Below, piece by piece: positions 36,812 through 45,279 of a stretch of 64,000 nt of DNA. Each line of letters begins with the position of its first letter. The first letter of the stretch is position 1. A program made the translations under genes and the position numbers. The DNA is from Kosakonia quasisacchari (GTDB taxonomy: Bacteria > Pseudomonadota > Gammaproteobacteria > Enterobacterales > Enterobacteriaceae): NCBI RefSeq assembly GCF_004331415.1, contig NZ_SJOP01000003.1:62001-126000 (forward strand). Direction: 5' to 3'. Below the pieces are notes generated by a model. The model was not told the origin of the DNA. It ran no database searches and worked only from the letters and a program-made list of their open reading frames with translations.

Positions 36812-37642
36812 ATGCGACACACCTTTAAATACTTCTTACTGGTTGGCCCGGCGACGCTGCTGATAGCCGTCTTTTTCCTCTGGCCGCTGGGCTTTTCGCT
36901 GATCTCGGCGTTCACCAGTGATACGCAGACCTTCACGCTGGCGCATTTTGATAAAGTCTTTGCGCTCTACTCGAACGATATTCTCTTCACTGTGCTTATC
37001 GTACTGGTTTCACTGGCAATACTGGCGCTGCTGTCGATAACGATTTCCGCCATTATTGTGTTGTCGCCGTTTCGCGGCATCGTTAAGACGCTGGCATTTT
37101 TATACCGCTTGCCGCTGTTTATTCCGTTTATTGTGACCGCGCAAATGATGCGCACCTTCCTCGCCAAAAATGGCCTGATGAACAATGTGCTGGTGGCGAG
37201 TGGGCTGTTAACGCCGATGGACACCACTTCGCTGCTGGGCTGGAGCGGGATAATCATTACTTTTGTCTGGAAGCAGATGGCGTTCTCGACGTTACTGATT
37301 TGCGGCGCGATGTCGGCGGTGGATCCGTCGCATATTCTGGCGGCAAAAAACCTCGGCGCGTCGCGCTTACGCATCCTGTTCGACATCATTTTGCCGCAGG
37401 TGCTGCCAACAATTGGCGTGGCGATGGTGCTCTCCACGGTGACGATGATGTCGGTACTTTCCGTGCCGCTGATGATCGGCACCGGCACGCCAACCATGAT
37501 GACGGTCGATATGGCGTTTCGCGTTAACTCTTACGGTGATTACCCGGTGGCAAATGCGATGGGGGTGATCTCCTATCTGATTTGTGCGGCGCTCTCCTGG
37601 TTCTATTTGCGTCACAGCCTGCATGCGAAAGGAGCGCAGTGA
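36812..37642 (+). CDS. ABC transporter permease, subunit 1
   Basis: This 276-residue inner-membrane subunit has about six hydrophobic segments. The first reads YFLLVGPATLLIAVFFLWP. The cytoplasmic coupling loop is AAKNLGASRLRILFDIILPQ, the EAA-type motif of binding-protein-dependent permeases. Its stop overlaps the start of the next permease (TGATG), so the two are translationally coupled and should form the heterodimeric channel. Confidence 0.9.
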   Translation: MRHTFKYFLLVGPATLLIAVFFLWPLGFSLISAFTSDTQTFTLAHFDKVFALYSNDILFTVLIVLVSLAILALLSITISAIIVLSPFRGIVKTLAFLYRLPLFIPFIVTAQMMRTFLAKNGLMNNVLVASGLLTPMDTTSLLGWSGIIITFVWKQMAFSTLLICGAMSAVDPSHILAAKNLGASRLRILFDIILPQVLPTIGVAMVLSTVTMMSVLSVPLMIGTGTPTMMTVDMAFRVNSYGDYPVANAMGVISYLICAALSWFYLRHSLHAKGAQ

Positions 37643-38463
37643 TGACCACGCTTCGACAAAAACTCCACGGCAGTTTTCTGCTGCAAACCCTGTTGCTCAC
37701 TTTTCTGGTGCTGGCGCTGTTTGGCCCGCTGTTGAACCTGCTTATCTGGACAGTGGCGGAGAGCTGGTTTTTCCCGCACACCTTGCCGAGTCAGTGGGGA
37801 TTAAAATACTGGAGCCAGGTGTTTAGCCCTTACAGCGATGTGTCGGGTTCGCTCTCCATCAGCGTGCTGATCGCCGTGCTATCGGTGCTGGTTTGCCTGC
37901 TGATTTCCATTCCGGCAGGTTACGCGCTGTCGCACCGATCCATGCCGTGTCGCGCCTTCTTTATGCTGCTGTTTCTCATCCCGCAGGCGTTTCCCAACCT
38001 GACGGTGTATATGAACGTAGCGCGGCTGTTTTACCAATGGGGGCTGAACGGCACGGTGGCGGGCGTGGTGCTGGTACACAGCGTTCACGGCTTGATGTAT
38101 TCGATCTGGATAAGCGTGGCGGCGTTCTCTTCACTCGATCCGCTGCTGGCGCGCGCCTCGCGCAACCTGGGCGCCGGGCCGGTTTACACGTTTTTCCATA
38201 TCATTTTGCCGCAGGCCGCGCCTGGGCTGATTGCCGCCAGCATCTTTGTGTTCCTGGAATCGCTGGATGAGTTTACCGCCACCTTTTTTGTTGGCGCACC
38301 GGATATCACCACGCTGCCCATTTTGCTCTATACCGCCAGTATGTCGGGCAACTACCAGGTTTCATCCATCACCGCGCTGATCCTGCTGGTGCCGTCGGTG
38401 CTGTTTATGCTGGTTATCCATAAATTTATGCGCCCGGAAATGCTGTCGAAACTGGGGAAATAA
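37642..38463 (+). CDS. ABC transporter permease, subunit 2
   Basis: This 273-residue protein is the second channel subunit. It has about six membrane segments and the coupling loop ARASRNLGAGPVYTFFHIILPQ. AAGGAG lies just before the ATG at 37642, which shares one base with the preceding stop codon. A longer upstream ORF has no homology and overlaps the first permease, so it is rejected. It closes the importer operon; there is no clear terminator before the next gene, which starts 104 bases later. Confidence 0.9.
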   Translation: MTTLRQKLHGSFLLQTLLLTFLVLALFGPLLNLLIWTVAESWFFPHTLPSQWGLKYWSQVFSPYSDVSGSLSISVLIAVLSVLVCLLISIPAGYALSHRSMPCRAFFMLLFLIPQAFPNLTVYMNVARLFYQWGLNGTVAGVVLVHSVHGLMYSIWISVAAFSSLDPLLARASRNLGAGPVYTFFHIILPQAAPGLIAASIFVFLESLDEFTATFFVGAPDITTLPILLYTASMSGNYQVSSITALILLVPSVLFMLVIHKFMRPEMLSKLGK

Positions 38464-38567
38464 TTATCTGACGACGTCACGAAAAGGCGTGTGCCGGGCC
38501 ACTTACTAGATAGCTGTGGCGCAACGCAAGCAGCCAAAACAAGACGGCAATAGTCGGAGGAAAATGT

Positions 38568-39695
38568 ATGGATATCAAAGGCCCGGCAGCGATTGATGTA
38601 TTTAAACCTTATGATATTTCACCCTACGAAGACAAAACGCAAAAGGCAGTTCAGCAGGAACCGGCCTACGCCCCTTCGAAGGAATCTTTTGAGGCGTTTC
38701 AACAACGGCATTATTCATGGCGAACCGGTGATAAAAAACCGGACGCTTCCCGGATACCGAAAGACGAAGGAAAAATACCGCTGCCCACGTTGGGTGAAAG
38801 TTTGCAGGAGGTTTTTCTGGGCGCTGTTTTAGGTGGCCCGCTGCCGGAATACCCTGGTGGTTTGCGGTCGCTTCCTGGTGCGGGCGCTGCGCGGCTGACT
38901 GAAAGACCCTCCGGCACGTCTAAAGGTCCTCACGGTGAGATCAAACCCGCGATTGCGGAACCGAAGATGGCGATGGCAAGGCCATTAAACCCAACAACGG
39001 AAACGAATATTCCCGGCAGCAAGTCGTTAAGCCGCGCCCTACCTGAATCCGCTGGCCCGGATGAGTTACATGTTTCATTACCGCAAGCGGGAGGAAAGAA
39101 TTTTTCCGATCCCGTGGCATCGTCAAAAATGAACATCAAACGATTTTCTGATATTGCTAAAGTTGGCGCGGATGTGGGTGAGAAAGAAATGGGGACGGTG
39201 ACATTATCCGGCGAAATCAATATCGTGCGTCGCGACGGCCCGTTAAATGACCCGAATATGTATATGTTTTTCACCGATAACTATAAGGGTGAGCCGCGGC
39301 TGAATATCATCGGCCATGGTATTTTTACACCAAACGGTGACAGCACCACCGGACTGCAGGTCGCTGGCGGTATAAAAGCGCCGTTTGATGTGGCGCTGGA
39401 TACGCTGGAACTGGCTGGCGATGTGAGGTTTAAGAACATCCGATGCTTAAGCTGTCACGGTGCGGAAGGGGGGATCGATTCTTTCGCACAAAAACTGGCG
39501 AATTATACCGGTGTGCCGGTAAAAGGTTATCACGGTTCGGTGACCGTTGGCGGGCATGCGGACGGTTCAAATATGGTGGTGATAAAAAATGAGATGGATG
39601 CGCTGTTCTATTTCGGCAAGCGCGAAATGACGCACTATCAACCACAGAAATTCCACCCGCTCTGGCGACCGTGGGAAAGCCGCATCCTTGAATAA
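38568..39695 (+). CDS. Unknown protein with caspase-like His/Cys signature, putative effector
   Basis: I do not recognise a named family for this 375-residue protein. The first 190 residues are Pro/Ser/Lys-rich and look disordered, with no signal peptide and no membrane segment. Residues about 195-345 look folded. They contain LNIIGHGIF (His250), a spacer, then IRCLSCHGAEGGIDSFAQKLAN (Cys293, Cys296) and VPVKGYHGSVTV. The order GHG, then a strand ending in SC, then a Phe-Ala-x-x-Leu helix is what is seen in C80/CHAT-type clan CD peptidases and some secreted toxins. A protease-like effector delivered by a secretion system is a reasonable guess, no more. GGAGG precedes the start and a strong terminator follows. 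No immunity-like gene is adjacent. Confidence 0.75.
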   Translation: MDIKGPAAIDVFKPYDISPYEDKTQKAVQQEPAYAPSKESFEAFQQRHYSWRTGDKKPDASRIPKDEGKIPLPTLGESLQEVFLGAVLGGPLPEYPGGLRSLPGAGAARLTERPSGTSKGPHGEIKPAIAEPKMAMARPLNPTTETNIPGSKSLSRALPESAGPDELHVSLPQAGGKNFSDPVASSKMNIKRFSDIAKVGADVGEKEMGTVTLSGEINIVRRDGPLNDPNMYMFFTDNYKGEPRLNIIGHGIFTPNGDSTTGLQVAGGIKAPFDVALDTLELAGDVRFKNIRCLSCHGAEGGIDSFAQKLANYTGVPVKGYHGSVTVGGHADGSNMVVIKNEMDALFYFGKREMTHYQPQKFHPLWRPWESRILE

Positions 39696-39722
39696 AACAA
39701 TCGTGGTGCCGAAGTAAAAATG

Positions 39723-39767
39723 CAGATGCCCGCTAAGCAGAGTCTTATCGGGCATCTGTGTTTTTTT
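39723..39767 (+). terminator. Terminator at the right end of the island
   Basis: A perfect 10-bp stem (CAGATGCCCG at 39723-39732 with 39749-39758) with a 16-base loop is followed by seven T. It ends the transcript of the putative effector gene. The 216 bases after it, up to the yjcB terminator, show no gene I can support. Confidence 0.88.
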
Positions 39768-39983
39768 CGCTTGGGTCAACGAGCGTTTCTTCCCGCTTAA
39801 CAACTCTGGATGACAATAAGATGCTGTTCATCCGCCTGAGCCGTTTTGAAAGCGAATGGCTGTTCGCCTGTTTGCGCGCCGGTAAGCCAATATGCCAATG
39901 CCAGTAAAGATCGGCCGCTGGCGCAGATCCGTTGTTTATACTTATGCGAAAGAGCGTTGCTTAGAAAAATGGCAACCGTGGAA

Positions 39984-40008
39984 ATAAAAAAGCGCCCGCA
40001 GGCGCTTT
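39984..40008 (-). terminator. yjcB terminator
   Basis: The stem AAAGCGCC with GGCGCTTT (39989-39996 and 40001-40008) with a CGCA loop is followed on the minus strand by a T-rich run. It lies just past the yjcB stop. Confidence 0.85.
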
Positions 40009-40014
40009 AAGCAA

Positions 40015-40296
40015 TCACGTTACAATCATTGGCCACTCGGGGGGCGCTTTTTCCGCGATCTCTTCCATAACGACGACCAGGTTATGCCAGGTCGTGGAGA
40101 GATCTATCACCGTAATGCCCAGCAGACCGGTGGCAAACCAGCATGCCGCCGCTAAGCCCATGCCGCTGCTGATCACTGCCAGACCAATATAATCAGCACG
40201 ACGGAAACGAATATTCAGCGTACTGGCCATAAACATCAACACTGCACTCAGCAACTGCCAGCGAATAAGTACGACGCTGGCGGTAAAGGTAGCCAT
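40015..40296 (-). CDS. yjcB: Inner-membrane protein YjcB
   Basis: This 93-residue protein matches E. coli YjcB nearly throughout (RWQLLSAV, ASTLNIRFRR, LAVISSG, ACWFA, PPxWPMI). It is a small membrane protein with about two or three hydrophobic segments and no established function. The ATG at 40296 has GAGGAT eight bases upstream; 28 additional in-frame residues upstream are not conserved. In E. coli yjcB follows ssb directly, so this gene is the right border of the island. Confidence 0.92.
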   Translation of the reverse strand: MATFTASVVLIRWQLLSAVLMFMASTLNIRFRRADYIGLAVISSGMGLAAACWFATGLLGITVIDLSTTWHNLVVVMEEIAEKAPPEWPMIVT

Positions 40297-40823
40297 CAAA
40301 CCATCCTCAGAAAGAACCGAATACCGGGCGGACAAGCACATTGCGCGAGTGGCAATGCTGAAGATCCGCGAGTAGCACAACGAAATGAAACGGCGTTTTC
40401 CGTTTCAGTAATGTGTGAACTATATCACATTTGTTGATTTATTCGCCAGTGCAAAAAACGTGCTTTTTGCACAGTATTGGCGCTATTTTGTTCGAAAATA
40501 TATCGCCAATATATTTATTAGTTCGCGGGAATTAACGTTTTCGCAACCTAATACATTTGAGTGATATTTAGCATCCTAATTGCCACAACGTTTACAGTTT
40601 GTGTTGCATATATTATGCTTTTGAGGCTAATCTTATTAGCCTGTGAATGATGATTCAGGGTTTTGATCTTTATTGATATATTCTTTTTCATCACGTTCTT
40701 TATGCGTGAGGAAGATATTTGTGCGTGCAGTTGCGCTGACTGAATTGATGGCCGCCTCTTCTTTTTTCCTGATGACATCATTTAAAGCTGGTTTTGCGTC
40801 TTATAACCTGCGAATGAAAAAAT
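40297..40823. other. Divergent intergenic region between yjcB and the diguanylate cyclase
   Basis: Beyond the CRP site at 40414-40429, these 527 bases are AT-rich and hold no gene I can support. Promoters for both flanking genes must lie here. Confidence 0.5.
40414..40429. promoter_or_regulatory. CRP-cAMP binding site
   Basis: TGTGAACTATATCACA has two perfect CRP half-sites (TGTGA and TCACA) separated by six bases. It lies 118 bases upstream of yjcB and 395 bases upstream of the diguanylate cyclase gene. By distance it more likely serves yjcB, or the cyclase through a long leader. Confidence 0.8.
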
Positions 40824-42227
40824 ATGAAAATAGAAAATTCCGCCGTGCCTCCTGGGGACGCTGATGCGGCGTTGTCGGTTCTGGCCAGGCTGATGCCCTG
40901 GCTCACCGCGCAACGTTCAATGGAAGAGATATTACGCGCAATCAATGCAGCACTTGGATCCACGCTTGCGTGGGTGGTTATCCGGCAGGATGACGCGTGG
41001 CAGTTCGTCAGTGCAGGTGCACCTGGCTGCACGTTGCAGGATGTTCAAACCTTTCTTGAGCAGTCTCAACTGCAACGGAATCAACGTGCCTGGCGAGTCA
41101 TTTGCTGGCGACGGCATGCCGGAAATTTATTATTCCCGCATCATGAAATTGCAGCCAGAAAATTAAGTAGCGGTATTCTTTGTAAATTAAACTATAAAGA
41201 ATCGGGTCTTGAAGGTTTTTTCTTTTTGGCATTTTCTCAGCCCTTGAACTCTTTATCCATTGTGAAGAATGTCGTTATTGTCTTGGTCGAGAAACTAAAA
41301 AATTATCTTGCTGAAATTGTCACCAGAGAACGCACGGCAAAAGAGATGCAGCGCATTGTGACGCAATATAAAGCTTTATTTGAACGCGCCCCGGTTTTGA
41401 TGAACTCTTTTGATAAAAGCAACCGCTGCGTATTATGGAACGGTGAGTGCGAACGCTTATTCGGCTGGAGCATCAATGAACTCAATCAGCAGACCGATCC
41501 ATTAGCGTTATTTTTCCCTGACCCCGAAGTTCGACAAAAAGTTCGCGCTTCGGTTAATACATCTCCGGCCGTCGACATGCACGAATGGCACCCGGTACGC
41601 CGCGATGGCCAGGTGCTGACTGTACTCTGGTCGAATATTCAACTGCCGGATCACTCTGTCCTCAGCATTGGCCTTGATATTACCGAGCGCAAAAAAGCAG
41701 AACGGCAACTGGAAATGAAAGCCACCATTGACGATCTGACCGGCTGCTATAATCGTTTTTCCATGCTGCGTAAGCTGAAAGAGGCGCTGGTGGAATGTCG
41801 GCCAGACGAGCCGCGTAGCCACTTCAGCCTGCTGATGCTGGATCTGGATTATTTTAAAAGCATCAACGATCGCTGGGGGCATTTAACGGGTGACGCTGCA
41901 TTGATCCACTTTTGCGATCAGATCCGCGAACATTGCGATCCATCGTATATTTTTGGTCGTTTGGGCGGTGAGGAATTTCTGATTTTAATGCCGCATACCC
42001 TCAGTAAAATGGCGCTGCGTTTTAGCCAAAAGGTTCGCGCTTCATTGGCGCGAAATCCATTGTTTAGCAATGGTGAAAAGATAGCCTTATCCTTTAGCGC
42101 TGGTTTAGTATTCGTCACGGGTGAAGAGAGAGATACTTCAGTTTTACTTACGCTTGCAGATAACGCTTTGTACGATGCTAAACGCGCAGGACGCAGTAAA
42201 ACCGTGGTGGTTGACGCTTTTTTATAA
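40824..42227 (+). CDS. PAS-GGDEF diguanylate cyclase
   Basis: This 467-residue protein should make cyclic di-GMP. The first 165 residues resemble a GAF-type sensor without membrane segments. A PAS domain spans about 180-290 (FERAPVLMNSFDKSNRCVLWNGECERLFG). The C-terminal GGDEF domain (about 300-465) has the active motif GGEEF at 381-385 and a DLDYFKSIND metal/substrate region. The position of the inhibitory I-site reads DPSY rather than RxxD, so product inhibition is probably absent. The start has no strong ribosome site. It lies upstream of the phosphodiesterase PdeC in the same direction, which pairs synthesis and breakdown. E. coli has no gene here. Confidence 0.88.
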   Translation: MKIENSAVPPGDADAALSVLARLMPWLTAQRSMEEILRAINAALGSTLAWVVIRQDDAWQFVSAGAPGCTLQDVQTFLEQSQLQRNQRAWRVICWRRHAGNLLFPHHEIAARKLSSGILCKLNYKESGLEGFFFLAFSQPLNSLSIVKNVVIVLVEKLKNYLAEIVTRERTAKEMQRIVTQYKALFERAPVLMNSFDKSNRCVLWNGECERLFGWSINELNQQTDPLALFFPDPEVRQKVRASVNTSPAVDMHEWHPVRRDGQVLTVLWSNIQLPDHSVLSIGLDITERKKAERQLEMKATIDDLTGCYNRFSMLRKLKEALVECRPDEPRSHFSLLMLDLDYFKSINDRWGHLTGDAALIHFCDQIREHCDPSYIFGRLGGEEFLILMPHTLSKMALRFSQKVRASLARNPLFSNGEKIALSFSAGLVFVTGEERDTSVLLTLADNALYDAKRAGRSKTVVVDAFL

Positions 42228-42569
42228 ATAAAGAAGAGATGATGAAGGCCTGCTATCGGCAGATGAAAAAATACCCGGATGGCTCGCCTTTTTTTTATCC
42301 TGCGGCCAGTTTGGCTTAATCAGCGATACTCTGTTGTATTAAGTTAAAACACCCCTACACGAATGGATTAATATTTTCCTTAATATAAACATTGGACACA
42401 CTCTGAGTTTGCTTTATGGTCGCGTATTCTGGTCATAACCAAATATTAGGTTTTTAATTAGAAAAGTCAGTTGCTAATGTCGTTTGATTCATGCAACGTA
42501 ATCACCTGTTTATCAAAGCATCCTGCCAAACATTAAAAAGGCACTTTAAATGCATGGATATAGGCGGAC
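42228..42569 (+). other. Intergenic region before pdeC
   Basis: These 342 AT-rich bases contain no ORF or RNA I can support. The pdeC promoter must lie here. There is no clear intrinsic terminator for the cyclase gene, only a T-run near 42289-42297 without a convincing stem. Confidence 0.4.
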
Positions 42570-44141
42570 ATGAATCATAGCGTGCGTCGCAAGATACTCA
42601 GCGTCGTCGGGATCATCACGGTAGTACTTCTACCGCTGGTGCTATCGCTATGGTTTGCGCATATCCGTGCGGTTAATGAAACAAGTACACAACTTCGATC
42701 GTTCGCCCAATTAGCACTAAATAAAACGGAGCGCGTTATCCAACAAGTGGATACGGTTCGCAGTGCGGCGGAAAATTATCACGGGCAAATTTGCGCACCG
42801 GAACACCGCGCGGCCATGCTCAATATCGTGCGCGGCAGCATGTATGTTTCGGATTTAATTTATGCCCGTGGCGATCACTTTTTATGTTCGAGCGTAATAA
42901 CGCCCACGCAATCGTATACTATTTCACCAGCGGATTATAAACCCGCGCCCGATATTGCTATTTATTATTTTCGCGATACGCCTTTTTACGCAGGCTACAA
43001 GATGGTGTACATGCAGCGCGGAAATTATGTGGCGGTCGTTAATCCGCTCACTTACAGCGATGTGGCATCAGACAATACTGATCTGGCTTACGGTATTTAC
43101 GATACCGTTACGCGTCAGTTTTTTTCCGTCAGCCAGAATGCGCATCTTGATAAGTTAGCTACGTTGTTACGCAACGACGATTTAACGTTCCAGCAGGATC
43201 AGCGCTTTTATACCATTGTGCATTCGGAGAATCGTCCGACAGCGATTATTGTTTCGACTTCCAGCAACCGCTATTTTCAATCTTTTTACCACCAGGTCAC
43301 ATTAACGCTGCCGCTGGGCGTGATTGGCAGCGTTATTCTGCTATTAATATTGTCGCGAACACGGCAGGAGTTTAACTCTCCACGCCGTATGCTCCACCGG
43401 GCGTTAATCCGACGCCAGCTTCGCCTTCATTACCAACCTATTATCGATATCAAAAATGGCACCTGCGTTGGCGCGGAAGCGTTATTGCGCTGGCCTGGGT
43501 TTAATGGGCCGGTCATGAGCCCGGCGGAGTTTATTCCGCTGGCAGAAAAAGAGGGCATGATTGAGCGGATTACCGATTATGTCGTCGACGAATTGTTCAG
43601 CGATTTGGGCGATTTCCTGGCAGTGATGCCGCACCTTTATATCTCGATTAATCTCTCTGCCGCTGATTTTCACTCGTCGCGCCTGATTTCATTGATTGCC
43701 AATAAAGCCAAGATGCATGCGGTGCGCGCTGAGCAGATTAAGATTGAAGTGACCGAGCGTGGGTTTATTGATGTCCCGAAAACCACGCCGGTTATTCAGG
43801 CGTTTCGCCAGGCGGGTTACGAAGTGGCGATTGATGATTTCGGTACCGGTTATTCGAATTTGCACAACCTTTACTCGCTGAATGTCGATATCCTGAAAAT
43901 CGACAAATCTTTTATTGATACGCTGACGACCAACAGCACCAGCCATCTGATTGCGGAACATATTATTGAGATGGCGCAGAGCCTGCGTCTGAAGATTATT
44001 GCGGAAGGGGTCGAGACGGCGGAGCAGGTCACGTGGCTGTTAAAGCGCGGCGTACAGTTCTGTCAGGGTTGGCACTTTGCAAAGGCGCTGCCGTCGCAGG
44101 AATTTAAACGCTGGGTACAGCAGCCGCCTTCGTTAAAGTAA
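42570..44141 (+). CDS. pdeC: Cyclic di-GMP phosphodiesterase PdeC
   Basis: This 523-residue inner-membrane enzyme is the counterpart of E. coli PdeC/YjcC. It has an N-terminal membrane segment (about 10-31), a periplasmic CSS domain (about 32-245) with the redox cysteines C75 and C106 (the latter in CSS), a second membrane segment (about 250-270) and a cytoplasmic EAL domain (about 285-515). Catalytic features are the EAL motif with E303, NLSAADF, EVTERGFID, DDFGTGYSNL and the EGVET loop near the end. In E. coli the CSS disulfide state set by periplasmic DsbA/DsbB controls activity. It is convergent with soxS, with only 7 bases between them, as in E. coli. Confidence 0.96.
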   Translation: MNHSVRRKILSVVGIITVVLLPLVLSLWFAHIRAVNETSTQLRSFAQLALNKTERVIQQVDTVRSAAENYHGQICAPEHRAAMLNIVRGSMYVSDLIYARGDHFLCSSVITPTQSYTISPADYKPAPDIAIYYFRDTPFYAGYKMVYMQRGNYVAVVNPLTYSDVASDNTDLAYGIYDTVTRQFFSVSQNAHLDKLATLLRNDDLTFQQDQRFYTIVHSENRPTAIIVSTSSNRYFQSFYHQVTLTLPLGVIGSVILLLILSRTRQEFNSPRRMLHRALIRRQLRLHYQPIIDIKNGTCVGAEALLRWPGFNGPVMSPAEFIPLAEKEGMIERITDYVVDELFSDLGDFLAVMPHLYISINLSAADFHSSRLISLIANKAKMHAVRAEQIKIEVTERGFIDVPKTTPVIQAFRQAGYEVAIDDFGTGYSNLHNLYSLNVDILKIDKSFIDTLTTNSTSHLIAEHIIEMAQSLRLKIIAEGVETAEQVTWLLKRGVQFCQGWHFAKALPSQEFKRWVQQPPSLK

Positions 44142-44148
44142 TCGTCCA

Positions 44149-44472
44149 TCAGGCATGATGTCGGTAATCGCTGGGTGTGCGATCAAACTCCCGGCGAAAG
44201 ACGCGTGAAAACGTCTGTTGTGAGACATATCCCAAATCCATCGCAATATCAAAAATAGGCCGCTGCGTTGTTCGCAGCGCTTCCGCTGCCAGCACTAAAC
44301 GGCGCTGGCGAATATAGTCACCCAGCGTTTGACGCATGACCGTGCGGAACATCCTCTGTAAATACCACTTTGAATAACCTGATTTTCTGGCGACTACATC
44401 AATGTTCATTGGTTGGTCGATATGTTCATCAATCCATTCAATAAGTGTCTGAATAATTTGCTGATGGGACAT
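44149..44472 (-). CDS. soxS: Superoxide response activator SoxS
   Basis: SoxS is a 107-residue AraC/XylS-family activator made only of the two helix-turn-helix units. It turns on superoxide-defence genes. The sequence matches E. coli SoxS nearly throughout (YSKWYLQRMFR, IFDIAMDLGYVSQQTFSRVFRREF). It is divergent from soxR, and its promoter contains the SoxR palindrome between a TTTACC -35 and a TATACT -10 separated by 19 bases, the unusually long spacer typical of MerR-family control. Confidence 0.98.
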   Translation of the reverse strand: MSHQQIIQTLIEWIDEHIDQPMNIDVVARKSGYSKWYLQRMFRTVMRQTLGDYIRQRRLVLAAEALRTTQRPIFDIAMDLGYVSQQTFSRVFRREFDRTPSDYRHHA

Positions 44473-44523
44473 ATGGCTTCCTCATTTCCCGATTCGTCGT
44501 TTTGTCTGGGAGCGAGTATAATT

Positions 44524-44541
44524 CCTCAAGTTAACTTGAGG
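44524..44541. promoter_or_regulatory. SoxR operator in the soxS promoter
   Basis: CCTCAAGTTAACTTGAGG is a perfect 18-bp palindrome and equals the classical SoxR box. It lies within the 19-bp spacer of the soxS promoter (-10 TATACT read on the minus strand at 44515-44520). It also overlaps the soxR promoter region. Confidence 0.97.
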
Positions 44542-44553
44542 TAAAGAGGTTTT

Positions 44554-45012
44554 ATGGAAAAGAAAACGCCACGTATTAAAGCCTTACTCAGCCCTGGTGA
44601 AGTGGCGAAGCGCAGCGGAGTTGCCGTCTCTGCGCTGCACTTTTATGAGAGCAAAGGCTTAATCAAAAGTATCCGCAACACCGGCAATCAACGGCGCTAT
44701 ACGCGTGATGTGCTGCGCTATGTGGCGATCATTAAGATTGCCCAGCGGATTGGTATTCCGTTGGCGACTATCGGCGACGCGTTTGGTGTGCTGCCGGAAG
44801 GGCATACACTAAGCAAGAAAGAGTGGAAACAGTTGTCATCACAGTGGCGCGAAGAGCTGGACAGGCGCATCCATACGCTGGTGGCATTACGTGATGAGCT
44901 GGATGGCTGCATTGGCTGCGGGTGTTTGTCGCGCAGTGATTGTCCGCTGCGTAACCCTGGTGACCAACTTGGGCAGCAGGGCACCGGTGCGCGCTTGCTG
45001 GAAGACGATTGA
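44554..45012 (+). CDS. soxR: Redox-sensing regulator SoxR
   Basis: SoxR is a 152-residue MerR-family dimer with a [2Fe-2S] cluster. When oxidised by redox-cycling drugs or superoxide it twists the soxS promoter into an active form. The winged helix (about 12-80) and dimer helix are followed by the cluster ligands C119, C122, C124 and C130 in [12 protein letters not shown], numbered as in E. coli. AAAGAGG precedes the start. A strong terminator follows. Confidence 0.98.
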   Translation: MEKKTPRIKALLSPGEVAKRSGVAVSALHFYESKGLIKSIRNTGNQRRYTRDVLRYVAIIKIAQRIGIPLATIGDAFGVLPEGHTLSKKEWKQLSSQWREELDRRIHTLVALRDELDGCIGCGCLSRSDCPLRNPGDQLGQQGTGARLLEDD

Positions 45013-45025
45013 AACGTACAAAAAA

Positions 45026-45058
45026 CTAAAGCGCCCGTTGGGGCGCTTTAGTCGTTTT
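45026..45058 (+). terminator. soxR terminator
   Basis: An 11-bp stem, CTAAAGCGCCC with GGGCGCTTTAG (45026-45036 and 45041-45051), with a GTTG loop is followed by a T-rich stretch. Confidence 0.85.
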
Positions 45059-45279
45059 CCGGTCTTTGTCTTTCACTCTATCCCGCTCTGTTACGGGAGG
45101 GTTTCCCCCGACACCAGCACCCCTCAGTATGTTGGAGGTTCCGGGTTGTGCTGACACTTTTAGTGTAGGCCACGGTCGCATAATTGCTACTTTTTTGAGC
45201 AATTATTTTTGTCTTTTTTTTCGCCTGTATAAGTGTGGGTTTTCTATAGTTAATTTGTATAAATCCTCTGGAGAAAACC

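Noticed and set aside
39768..39983. Possible insertion-sequence remnant or tiny gene between the two terminators at the island's right end
   Set aside because: Short fragments can be translated in several frames, but I could not match them to a transposase and saw no terminal repeats.
5151..39983. Attachment-site direct repeats at the island borders
   Set aside because: The similar CCCCGC-type hairpins near 5127 and 5311 are ordinary terminators; no matching direct repeat, integrase or tRNA was seen at both borders.
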